64,000 bases of DNA from Ignelater luminosus. Lineage: Eukaryota; Arthropoda; Insecta; Coleoptera; Elateridae. Both the position numbers and the translations under genes were made by a program. The notes below the pieces were generated by a model. It was not told where the DNA came from. It saw only the letters and a program-made list of their open reading frames with translations, and did not search any database. Shown one piece after another: positions 51,286 through 61,578 of the stretch (positions within the stretch are counted from its first letter, which is position 1; each line of letters begins with the position of its first letter). The stretch spans positions 12,821 through 76,820 of the forward strand of contig VTPC01090626.1 in the NCBI GenBank assembly GCA_011009095.1, read 5' to 3'.

Positions 51286-51719
51286 TAGTGGCGGCTATTG
51301 GGGTGAAGGAAGCGAAGCGCCGATTCACCTATTTTTTCTTTCAATAATTTCTAATATTTAATTACTTAAGTAATTTCGTTTCTTAGTGTAAAGTAGTAAA
51401 ATCTTGAATAAAATTAGTCACGAAAACAATGCAGTTAGCATGAGGTACTGAAAACATAATATCACAGGCGTTCTACCTGTCCCTGTTATGGACCAACACG
51501 AACGCAAAGCATAAGGACACTTGCACTAAGCTTAACATTGAGTTGAAGCGATATGAAAATTCTAGGCAAAAAAGACGCGTTGCCATGGCAACAGACTTCC
51601 TACGCGGTCGTATGCAGTACAAACACCGCCGATATTGGCCGAGCCAGAAGCGTTTTTAAAGAAAACGAACAGCGATTCACTATAAGTATACAGCTTTCAG
51701 ATACGGTGGATCGCATCGG

Positions 51720-52119
51720 NNNNNNNNNNNNNNNNNNNNNNNNNNNNNNNNNNNNNNNNNNNNNNNNNNNNNNNNNNNNNNNNNNNNNNNNNNNNNNNNN
51801 NNNNNNNNNNNNNNNNNNNNNNNNNNNNNNNNNNNNNNNNNNNNNNNNNNNNNNNNNNNNNNNNNNNNNNNNNNNNNNNNNNNNNNNNNNNNNNNNNNNN
51901 NNNNNNNNNNNNNNNNNNNNNNNNNNNNNNNNNNNNNNNNNNNNNNNNNNNNNNNNNNNNNNNNNNNNNNNNNNNNNNNNNNNNNNNNNNNNNNNNNNNN
52001 NNNNNNNNNNNNNNNNNNNNNNNNNNNNNNNNNNNNNNNNNNNNNNNNNNNNNNNNNNNNNNNNNNNNNNNNNNNNNNNNNNNNNNNNNNNNNNNNNNNN
52101 NNNNNNNNNNNNNNNNNNN
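51720..52119. other. Assembly gap of 400 N
   Basis: An unbroken run of N inside the hAT element. The round length suggests an estimated or placeholder gap, so the true size and content are unknown. Open frames reported across it are artefacts. Confidence 0.99.
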
Positions 52120-52680
52120 GACGAACAAATATTCGAAAATTCTAAGCTGCTATTTTATGAAATCTTAGATACCATTTTGATGCAAATAGACACTATATTT
52201 CAAGACATGGATGAATAGTTATTCATTTCTCTTGCTGATATTTCTAAGTTTGATGAATATTCTAAATTATTTCCAACGGAAAAACTTCATAATTTGAAAC
52301 ATATTCCAGTTTATTAAGTACTACGGACATGCAAAGACTGAAAACGAATTAGAGCTTATATATTCTGATCGGCAATATAGAAGCAAGAACCTCCAGAAAG
52401 TAATGCTTTTGTTGCACGACAATAAAAAAATATTTAAAGAAGCTCATAAATTATTTTGTCTGATTCTTACCATACCATCAACAATTTCGTTAGTAGAAAG
52501 AAGTTTCTCGCGCTTGAAAAGAATCAAATCATACTTACGCAATTCAATGGCGCAGGAAAGACTTTTACATTTAGGAAGAATATCTATTGAAAAAGGACTC
52601 AACCATTTTATGATGATGTCATCAACAAGGTTGCTGCCTTAAAAGATCGAAGAATAGATCTCGTCTACAAAAGGTTAAAT
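52120..52680 (+). pseudogene. hAT transposase C-terminal part, broken
   Basis: After the gap one frame reads FENSKLLFYEILDTIL...TIFQDMDE, then a TAG at 52216-52218, then ISLADISKFDEYSKLFPTEK. A frame change near 52310 leads to YYGHAKTENELELIYSDRQY and the hAT dimerisation region. That region has TIPSTISLVERSFSRLKRIK and YLRNSMAQERLLHLGRISIE (52403-52600), the typical hAT C-terminal signature. A further 1-base loss near 52607 shifts the last segment. The subtype resembles insect genes annotated as zinc finger MYM-type 1-like. It cannot make an active enzyme. Confidence 0.9.
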
Positions 52681-52740
52681 TTTTCATTGTTGTAGGTATT
52701 TTACTGATTTTGAAACTGACGAGCCGCCACTGTAAAGTGT

Positions 52741-53557
52741 GAGCATCAAATCTGCTAAGAAATCCCCTTTCCAATAATGTAAAAAACGCAATATGAAGAT
52801 TTCTGGCACTTGTGTCGTTCTGTCATTTGTCACATTGAAATATTTACTTAAAATAACAGCTTAATTCGCGTTGAAATACGCAGTAAATAAATCCAAGCAC
52901 TTTCTTAATTTAGTTGAGCATTTCTGCCACCAGAGGCGTGACGCTTAGCTTGAATCGCCTATATGCTGATATTATGTACTTTTCCTTTGTAAATATGACA
53001 ATGTTGTTATCCTTCTGAAAACAGCAGTACTAAAACAGCAAGTGCAAAAATCGAAAAATAAACCGCCTTTATCATGAGAAGAGTGAACATAAAACAAGAG
53101 TGGGCAAGACCATATTTCTATGGAAATAACTTTAGGTATGTTCAGAAAAAAATATAAAATCTACTCGTATGCCATACCGCCGCATAACGCCTCACTTCGA
53201 CCACTGATTACATCTATTGACAAATCATCTTTAATGTTTATAAGAATGACACAAATAACAGCCACTTAACCTGGAAGATATTTTCATTGTTGATTAACTT
53301 TAATCAGAGGTTTATACCTATAAATAGTTATGCCAGTGCGCAACCAATTTTCATCGGCCAACTTTATTTGGTTTACTTGTACCTACTATCTACCTGGTAG
53401 TGATCCATTTAAGAAATTAAAAGAAATTAAGGGCAAGGTTGATTTAACAAACTTATTTTCATGAATCATTAGATATCACAAGTGTAAAGATAACCTTAAA
53501 GTTATAAACGTCCATAAAGTTCAGGTATATTCTAATTAACCTTAGCACATAGATAGA
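52741..53557. other. No gene recognised
   Basis: Intergenic sequence between two hAT-related elements; no ORF with a recognisable domain. Confidence 0.45.
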
Positions 53558-54335
53558 CAGGGCCGTGCGGTAGATTTTTTCAGTATGGTGCAAGTCTTCG
53601 AAATGCCGCCTCGTAAATGTTTTTTCTTTACAATAACCTTCGATTATGATTTAAAAAAAACTGCACAAAATTTACGAATACTATTTTTATTTTGAAAGAC
53701 GCTCAAGCCAACGCTTGCAGCGCCGGAACGAACGCCTGCAGAGCTCAAACTAACGCCTGCAGTGTTCAAACCAACGCCTGCAGCTCTAAAACCAACGCCA
53801 GCAGCGCTCAAACCTACGCCTGCAGCGCTCAAACCAACGCTTGTAGCGCTCAAACCAACGCCAGCAGCGCTCAAGCCAACGTCTGCAGTGCTCAAACCAA
53901 CACCTGCAGCTCAAATGCCAGCAGCGCTCAAGTCAACGCAACGCCTGCATCACTCAAGTCAAAGCCAGCAGCGCTCCAGCCAACGCCTGCAACACTCAAA
54001 TCAACGACAGCAACGTTCAAGCCAACGCCTGCAGCGCTCAAGCCAACGACAGCAGGATTCAGGCCAACGCCTTCAGCACTGAAACTATTTTAGAATAAAG
54101 ATATCAACTATCAACTACAATCTACTACAGTTTTACCCTTCTAACTTTAACTTTAGTAAATTAATTTGGGAGTAGCAGCCAATGTAGATTCAATAGAAAT
54201 TAATGACAGATATCTAAGTTTTGTTTGGCTTATTGAACTTCTTTTGGCGAGCGCTCGTCAACGATGCACCTGCACCAGAAACCAATATCAAAGGGTACCC
54301 AAAGCGCTTAGGCAGAGGTATGGCGCACTAATATG
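53558..54335 (+). mobile_element. Non-autonomous hAT-like element, copy B
   Basis: Starts CAGGGCCGTGCGG and aligns with copy A (2554-3190) on both sides of the 21-bp array. The shared left part includes AAAAAAACTGCACAAAAT and ACTATTTTTATTTTGAAAG. The shared right part includes AAAGATATCAACTAT and AAAGCGCTTAGGCAGAG. Homology stops at about 54320 and the CACGGCCCTG end is not found, so this copy appears 3'-truncated. Confidence 0.6.
53698..54080 (+). repeat. 21-bp minisatellite, about 18 units
   Basis: About 18 imperfect units, mostly 21 bp, close to CGCTCAAACCAACGCCTGCAG. Two units vary in length (about 15 and 26 bp). Because 21 is a multiple of 3 and the unit lacks stops, plus- and minus-strand frames stay open (for example a 133-codon plus-strand frame reading LKPTPAA-like repeats); I treat these as by-products, not genes. 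Confidence 0.95.
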
Positions 54336-55520
54336 CGTCATGACGTTTCGCAATAGTGTACATGACCAAGAAAAGTATTCTGCAAGTTAATTTTCCACTT
54401 ATCCTAAGAGAATTTTATTGTTAGCAATCCTTTATGTATATTCACTAACATTTTTTAATTCGTCAATTTTGGAACGTCAACCCTTCACAGTTTGTTCTTG
54501 ATGCCCTAAGTTATCCCGAAAATGTTGTATTTTTTATTAGTATTTATTTATTTATTAGTAGTTAGTATGTATGTAATACATACATGTAGTGTCATAGTAT
54601 TTCGCATTTCCAAAGTATTTCCAATGTACTTCCATTAAAAGGTAATTGATTTCCAATAGTGGTAGACCCCTTTGTCTTTCACGTAAGTACATGTTGCATC
54701 TAATCTTTTGTTTACTGATGTTAGATTTACATAGGCAGAGGAAACAAACGCTTGTCGGGTTTGTTACATAGAATGTTTTTTTTCTGTGAGTGTACAATTT
54801 AATCAGCTATATCTGATCAAACTTCCGCATTCTAAAAATAAAAGGTAAACAGGTAAACATGAGTTTTGCACTATTTGAATTCGTTGGTACAACCAGAAGT
54901 ATTTTAGTTCCACGTATTGTTGTGGACTTATGGTAGATACTGCAAGATAATCTACTGTGATTTATATAACAATAAAATGCAAGATTTGGATACATTTAAA
55001 AACAAAGAATGGAATATTCATGGCCTAATTTGGACAGAAAACTAAAAATTTCTGGTTTGTATATCGTATAAGCAATTATCATGATCATGAGCTTATAATC
55101 GGTTTCGACTTAACTTGCCACATAAATATATAAAATAAATACCACATCCTAATTAAAAATCATTTATTTACACTGCTTTGGATTCTAGCCGTTTGTTATT
55201 GAAGTACTTAAGATACTTCATATAAACTTTAAAATAAGTCTATGTAAATAACTTTGATGTGTAAAATATACAACACACACATGGTATTGCTACCATAAAT
55301 AAAACTAATAAGTAATAAAGGACTAGATCTATAAATATAAATAAATATCTTAAATAAAACAAAAATTCTCTAATTATAGGAAGACACAAAAAAGAAAAAT
55401 ATAATTAATACTTCCAGCATTTGCTTTTGTCATATATTTAATACAAAATGATAAAATATCCGATTAAGAATCTATTCAAGTGGCAAGCAAATAATTTAGA
55501 AATTCGCTACTGTGTCTAAC
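54336..55520. other. No gene recognised
   Basis: AT-rich sequence without recognisable features. Confidence 0.45.
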
Positions 55521-56065
55521 AATAGAGTGTGTCCCAAAAAAGCTTATCTATTTTTTTTTTGTTCTACATGATGCTTTTTATTGTAGTATGGTATCTAGTA
55601 CGTTGAGTCATGTATAAAAGACACGTTCAATAAAGCGTTTGTGAGTTACCTTTAAATGAGATTAAACATTAAGTAAGTATTGAACAACCTATTCGTTTCG
55701 TAGCTGTAATAATTTAAAAGTAGAATGTCAAGGGTAGAAGTTTCTATATATACATTCTTGTTTTTCTGTTCCAGTTTATTTCTTCTCCACATCATTTCTT
55801 CAGTAAATTACTACACTTTTTTGTTGTTTAAGACAATTGCTCCAATGTTTTTTATAATGTTTCTTTTTGTTATTTTTGTTCTAAAATAGTGTAGCGGGTC
55901 ACAAAAAGATCTTTTGAATTTGTCAGTTAATCTCCACTGCTTTATACCTATTTACGAATATTATTAAATATTTCTGGTTTGGTTCTCAGTAGTATAGTTT
56001 TCTAACAGTAAAGAAATTTACACTGCCCTTCACAGCGGTAAAGTTTCCTTGGGACACCCTGTATA
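55521..56065. mobile_element. Short element with GTGTCCCAA / TTGGGACACCCTGTAT ends
   Basis: AATAGAGTGTGTCCCAAAA on the left is the near inverse of CCTTGGGACACCCTGTAT on the right. About 545 bp with no ORF. It lies directly beyond the likely polyadenylation site of the minus-strand CDI gene. Confidence 0.5.
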
Positions 56066-56105
56066 TTAACAATTTTCAAATACTTGACCATCAGATTGCA
56101 TTGAA

Positions 56106-56111
56106 TTTATT
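56106..56111 (-). terminator. Candidate polyadenylation signal of the CDI gene
   Basis: TTTATT on the plus strand is AATAAA on the minus strand, about 600 bases downstream of the stop codon. Another candidate lies near 55785. Choice between them is not possible from sequence. Confidence 0.3.
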
Positions 56112-56410
56112 TAGTTCTTTAGAGAGAAGATAACAGTAACAAAGATTATAACAAAGCTGTTTTCATCTATTCTATAAGCTAGAATATTCTAACACGTTTG
56201 TCACCAATAATACAAAATTAAAATCAACACACAATTAACAATATACATAAAAATAATAAATAATATTATAGAAAATAATTTCAGGTTTGCATTTAGATAT
56301 TAACTAAATAAACTGGGAATAAACACACTACTTTACAATGTACTACGCTTATACATAGACTAAAACAAAAGGAAAATAGAAAAATAGAAAAGATATATAA
56401 TATAACATAA

Positions 56411-56521
56411 ATACAAGTGTAATTACGAAAGAAGATCCCCGCGTCACTAATTTGTGTTGCAAGATAAATGGCAACATAAATTGATGCTGTGGGGGTCTTC
56501 TCTCGTGATTACAATTTGTAT
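56411..56521 (+). ncRNA. Candidate microRNA-like or hairpin RNA precursor
   Basis: Arms 56417-56460 and 56471-56514 (44 nt each) pair around a 10-nt loop, with 34 matches. Six of the ten imperfect positions would be G:U pairs in plus-strand RNA; only two would be in minus-strand RNA. Pairing extends outward by about six more base pairs (ATACAA with TTGTAT) after a small bulge, giving a ~111-nt stem-loop. Size and shape suit a microRNA precursor. The arm segments containing AAGAAGATCCCC and GGGGGTCTTCTC would be the products. I do not recognise a known microRNA seed. It lies opposite the probable 3' UTR of the minus-strand CDI gene. A very small palindromic MITE is the main alternative. Confidence 0.45.
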
Positions 56522-56715
56522 CTGACTCAATTGCACAAAATTAATCCTTAAATAATATACACCTGATACAATTGAAAACAATTAGTCTCAATCTAATAAT
56601 AAATTAATAATTTAATAATTATGTCTTAATAATAATCACAAGTATAAACCCAGAACAGTCAGCCAGTTACAAAACATTTTGTACAACGAAAATCTAAATT
56701 TAAATATACATTCCT

Positions 56716-57009
56716 TCATTGCCTACTTTCCATTTCACTGGTTTCAGTATGATTACTCTCTTGGTTACCTAAGTCTTCAGAATTTTCAGGATTCTCCATT
56801 TTTTCCCACTCCCATTCCCCTTCTAACGGTGTTTCGTTTTCGAAATCAAAATTCCATTTTTCACGAGCTTCGGCGGCATGGTCTTTCAGTAGTTCTGCGA
56901 TTGCATTTACCGCGTTCTCTTCAGTTTCTTGGTTGGATTGTTCAGGATTGTCATCTTGAAAAAGGCTTCTATTAGCTTGTGTTCCGTTTGAGGAGGATTC
57001 ATTGGCCAT
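56716..57009 (-). CDS. dap: CDK inhibitor of the p21/p27/dacapo (CDI) family
   Basis: A 97-residue protein made largely of a CDI domain, which binds cyclin-CDK complexes and blocks cell-cycle progression in the nucleus. Residues 14-17 (RSLF) are the cyclin-groove motif. Residues 36-50 form a likely linker helix, KWNFDF (51-56) is the CDK-binding strand, and PLEG (61-64) with EWEWE (65-69) complete the domain. The tail is acidic. The ATG at 57009 follows a consensus acceptor (TTTTGTTTACAG, exon from 57038) and an in-frame TAA, so the start is well supported and a 5' non-coding exon lies further upstream. It is short for the family (usually about 160-250 residues) and lacks the basic PCNA-binding or nuclear-localisation tail. 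TTAG/GTAACC at 56769 could be a phase-1 donor leading to an unseen last exon. The symbol is by family; two CDI-like loci are present, so orthology is uncertain. Confidence 0.85.
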   Translation of the reverse strand: MANESSSNGTQANRSLFQDDNPEQSNQETEENAVNAIAELLKDHAAEAREKWNFDFENETPLEGEWEWEKMENPENSEDLGNQESNHTETSEMESRQ

Positions 57010-57037
57010 GGATATTTAATGTCCGAGATGTTCTACT

Positions 57038-57060
57038 TCTGTAAACAAAAAGAAAGGATA
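57038..57060 (-). promoter_or_regulatory. Splice acceptor upstream of the CDI start codon
   Basis: On the minus strand a pyrimidine-rich tract ends TTTTGTTTACAG just before position 57038, 29 bases ahead of the ATG. It implies a spliced transcript and argues against an intronless retrocopy. Confidence 0.65.
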
Positions 57061-57288
57061 AGTTAAAAGATTTGAAAAGTATTGTATTGCTAGAAGATTT
57101 GGACATTCAAAAGAGTACGATGAAGTTCTAATGATATATTTAATTACTTAATAAAATAACTGTTTCTAAATTTTATAAGTACAAAGAAGATGAAGATCAT
57201 GTCTATAACCAGGTATGTCTAGCAGTCAGATCACTAGTAGTAGTTTTTTTCTATTGCCTGTCATGCTTGTATTTTATTTTGAATAAAT

Positions 57289-57765
57289 ATACAGGTTGTT
57301 CCACTTAAGGCGAATTCTTTTATAATTTCGTTATTTATAAAGGCACAAAAACAATTTACAAACTATTAGTTTCGAACCTAAATGCTCTAACAGTCAATCT
57401 TATATTCTCGGATGCAAAGTATTACATGTACGTGTTACACACTGTCACATTATATTTCAAATAATATAATGCTCTTAATATCACCGCATATTTAAATTCC
57501 TCATGAAATTTGCTTTTCATTGGTAAAGCATATCATCGTTTAACATTTGTTTTTGTTGAGAAAATGAAGATTTGTTTACTTCATGGGTTCTGCATTACTG
57601 GACTGTGGTTCACAGATTGTTTAAGCTACAGCACTCGTTTTTTGCACGTGTCACTATGATAACTGACTGTTTTCTTCAATAGTTCCATAAGGCGATTAGA
57701 AACGTTTCAAGTCAGCCAACTTCATACGTGAGTATCTTAATTTTTCTTAATTGAACACGCTGTAT
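57289..57765. mobile_element. Possible short element with ATACAGG-TGTTC ends
   Basis: ATACAGGTTGTTCCACT on the left and TTGAACACGCTGTAT on the right are near inverses 477 bp apart, in the same broad class as the other CACCCTGTATA elements. If the CDI gene extends upstream, this lies in its first intron. Confidence 0.4.
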
Positions 57766-60700
57766 GGCCTTATATGATTGATTAATACCAAGTTATGCAG
57801 AGCTACATCACTACTTTTTGAAATATTCTTAGTGTTATGAAAATCAATAATAATCTCAGCGTTATCTTAGGTGGCTTTTGTAAGAAAGTAACTGCTCAAG
57901 ATTTGAAGTGAACCATTGTAATTCTTAGATAACGTGATTAAAAGGAGAGAACTTGTAACATTTTGTAAACGTCGACATCGGTGGCCAGAGTTACTAAAAT
58001 GAAAAAAAGCTTCGTTTATCCATATACCCTATAGTTTCAAGTGGATACTTACAATAAGCGCTGTATATAATTTCGCATTTCGCATGTACACTCACTGATT
58101 ATTTAGCCAATAAGAGAGAATAAACATTTGACAGTTATGTTAAAACAACTGTTTGGTCCAAATCGAATTATTATATCAATTACAGAAACTACAACTTACT
58201 GGTATATTAGTACAAAATAATCTATTTAGTGTTGTGAGCTTGTGAAGTGTTCCATTTCAGGTTTTGAGCAGTATACTTGTTCATCGATGTTTCTTCAATA
58301 GCACTTTGATTATTTCAGTACTCTTTGTAGAGGCTCAATACGATCGAATAGGACTTGCTTTAGAGGTGCCCAGAAGAACTTCTGTAATTTAATCGCCAGG
58401 AGATAACTTTTGTTACCAGTATTTACGGTTTTATAACCACCACCTTTCTACTTATAGCTTTTGCTTTTCAACATGACAGCAAGCAAAAATTGGATTTAAT
58501 AATAACCGTAGGTTAAAGTATTCACCAATTGTTTTCTGTAACTATTTTAATTAGACCCTGTATAACGAGATTAACTGAAGGCAATTGGTATGCTGATGTC
58601 CCTTATCTTTGTCCGCGTTTCAAACCCACATGTTTGTAGACAGGTTTATAAATCTCTAGAAAATAGGCTGAAAACATTTGAGAGTTGCTATTAAAAAAAT
58701 GAATGACGTCTTTCGTCATAGTTATGCCAAGTATGTTAAAGCATAAAGATTTCCAATACTTTCATGATTCCTGGGCTTTTTCATGAAATAGTTACTTATC
58801 TTGAAGTGAAATGAGCCACGACAAAAGGATGCGTTACTAAATAATCAGCCAATCAACCGAGATTAAGAGCCATTAAAAAGGAATTGAGAGAACAGATTCA
58901 TGAAACTTCTCGAATATCCACACAAAATCATCGTTCAATACAGGATAAACAGAAATACTCTGTACCATTAGTAAGAAGTAAAACCTTGCAGAAGGTACAC
59001 TTCAGAAAACGCCTAGTATTAGGCAAACAATCCTCACGTATAACAATTACAAATAAGCAAGAGGGCTGATTAAGAACCACCTACTTGCTAATCAGGCTAA
59101 AAAAGATTCCACCATGCAACGCTGTTCACCAAGTATTCTTTATAGGAATGGTTAAAGCTAAAAATGATCAACCCAAAGGAACTTCCAAAACAAATTTATG
59201 CAACGATTTGAGTCTTTGAACTTACAGGGAAACTTCAAAAAATATTACGCCATCTGGCTGTACAACATTCTACTTCATGGAGGACAGAGCCGTCCCGAAC
59301 AAAATTGGGCGTTGAATAAAATGAAACATCAAAATAGACAAAACTGAAAAAAAAAGCATGAACGCAAACCTCAAGGTAACTCAGATTAGCTTGTCCTGAA
59401 AAATATGAGAAACCTTGAAAAATAAACAAATCGGTAAACGTCACGTTTTCTCCAGAGCGGCAAAAGAATTTGATCGGTCCCTGAAACACACGCAGTTAGT
59501 GTTGATGAAGAATTAGTTCTTAAATTTAATTTAGCTCCCCTCTTATTATGGCGCCTCGAAACGAATAATAACCAGCATTCTTTTGATAGAATTCAATAAT
59601 ATTAATACTCGAGCAATTATTGCATTCGTATCAAGGACGGACTGGGATGCATTTGCTATAGCTACTAAGGATCCAAAGATCTTACTAATGAAAGATATCG
59701 AAAAACAGCCCGGTTCAGTTCGCCCCTTATTCATTCACATCTAATCATTATTGTAGTTAAAAAAAAGATAAATTAATAAAAATAAAAAACGTTAAACGCT
59801 CATTCATCGTTCTAATTTTCACCAGAATTTTTTATTGTGGATTCCTCAAAATAAGTACATTTTAGTCTTTCCTGTCATGATCTCATTTAAAGGGTCATGA
59901 AAATTAAATACATCATCCTCTTTTTGATACAATAAAAATATTTTCTCAAACTATGCATTTATGTAAAGTAAATTTGCATAAACACAAAAACAACTAATTG
60001 CATGATCATTTTTTTTAATTATTTGTTTTGTTATTAAACCTGCAAAAAGTGTTCTTACCAGTCCGACACATTAAAATTTCCGTCACAAACTAATCACGTC
60101 CCCGTATTAGGAAGGGAAACATTGAAATTAAGCGACTTGTATATGATGCATTTGTATAAGCATAGAAGGCCACGTGCATACGCGGAGGGTGTTGCGAGGC
60201 AGGAAATCTCAATTTAGATATAAACAGCCGTGTGCTACCATATTTGCAATGTTCGTTTTTTGTTGTTAGATGATGTTGTCATTCGGCTTCCTGTATTCCA
60301 GCGATAAAGTGAATGTCAAGGTTTACTTATCAAAAATCATGCATGTTCGATATCAATGCAATAATTACAAATTAATTAAACACAATCTTGAAATTGCTTA
60401 ACGAATGAAAGAAACACTTGCTTGATAAGAGATGACATGTTTATCAACTTTATATGAGTATCAACAAGACTTATCACTATAAAATAAATTCAAAACGGAA
60501 ATGTTACTTAGAAAAAAATAATAAAACAGAATGTTAAGGAAAACAAATTGTCTTTTGTTTAACAATTCTTTTCATTAAAGCTGTGAGAAATAATTTTATG
60601 AGTATCAAGTTACACTGATAATAATTGAATGTGTAAACAGCACCAACGAGTTTTTGGTGTTCCTTTGTTTTGTATGTGCCGCTTGCACATTTATTATTCT

Positions 60701-61390
60701 GCCCCTTGTAACTCGATACACATAAAGTTATTTTCCTCAGTAACTGGAAAGTCTCTTCTTGATAGAAACCGAATAAATTTAGAAATCCATAACTGAATTT
60801 GGCAACAATAAGTAATCTCAGTAGCCATAAATATAATTTAAACAAAATAGATGTAATCGCCGGCAATGAGGGCCTTTTTTTCCCAATAGGTCCGATAATA
60901 AATGAGGTCCGCTTGGATAAAATCTGTACACGTAAGAATCAGCATTCAAAATTGCTTACATCTCCGAAATGCATATGTGCACAATGCTGAGCGATCTAGT
61001 TGGCGATCGTCAGTTGTTTATCAAAATAATAGGTTTGTTTGTCTACTCTAATTTGATCTAAGATATTTTGCGTGTTTCTTTTGTATTTGGAGCGGATTGG
61101 AGTAAGCTTGACAGATGTGTGTTTGTCCAAAGCAAGTTGATCTAGATGCGATTGGAACTTGGTCTACCTGTATCGACCACAACGTCCGAGTAAATTGAGC
61201 AAGATCCTGCACCGTAAACAAAGCGTGTTTTCCATAAGAAGTAAAATGACCAGTGAAGAATTTAATAATGCTAATGTAATAATATCAACAAACATAATGG
61301 ATGTGAAAAACATTTTTAAAATTCGTGAGAATAGAAGAATTGGTTACGAACAACAGATGAAACTATATCTTTCTATTTCAAATGGGAAGA
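57766..61390. other. No gene recognised
   Basis: AT-rich; may contain intron or 5' exon sequence of the minus-strand CDI gene, but no exon could be identified. A lone ACCCTGTATA end lies near 58556. Confidence 0.4.
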
Positions 61391-61578
61391 ATCAATTTCA
61401 AATTAAACTAATCAAGTTCAAGTTGACCAATCAACTTCAAATTGAGATCAGTCAACTTCAAATTAAAACTAACCAACTTGACATTGGGTTCAGATTAGTC
61501 TAAAATTGAACTTAATTGATCTCAATTTGAAGTTGATTGGTCGCAATGCAAAGTTGATTAGTTCAATTTGAAATTGAT
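61391..61578. repeat. Foldback repeat with ~60-bp arms
   Basis: The 26 bases at 61425-61450 are exactly inverted at 61517-61542, and homology continues outward with few mismatches to 61391 and 61578. The arms contain direct repeats of words such as CAACTTCAAATTGAGATC. The open frame at 61159-61503 that enters the left arm is therefore repeat-derived at its C-terminus. Confidence 0.85.

Larger units (their letters stand above)
51286..52732 (+). mobile_element. hAT element, internally deleted and gapped
   Basis: TAGTGGCGGCT at 51286 and GACGAGCCGCCACTG ending at 52732 are inverted ends of the CAGTGGCGGCTCGT type known from hAT elements. The flanking 8-mers TATAGTGT (51278-51285) and TAAAGTGT (52733-52740) match at 7 of 8 positions, as expected for hAT. 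Transposase remnants lie inside. At about 1.45 kb including 400 unknown bases it is shorter than a typical autonomous hAT. Confidence 0.88.

Noticed and set aside
51553..52218. 221-codon ORF
   Set aside because: It runs through 400 N, and the visible ends are parts of a hAT element; continuity is not supported.
53692..54093. 133-codon ORF with LKPTPAA/AQTNACS-like repeats as a repetitive protein gene
   Set aside because: Several frames on both strands are open because the 21-bp unit contains no stops; the array has units of irregular length and lies inside a dispersed element without a promoter or splice context.
56716..57009. CDI ORF as a processed retrocopy
   Set aside because: A consensus splice acceptor directly precedes the exon and no poly-A remnant or target duplication is visible.
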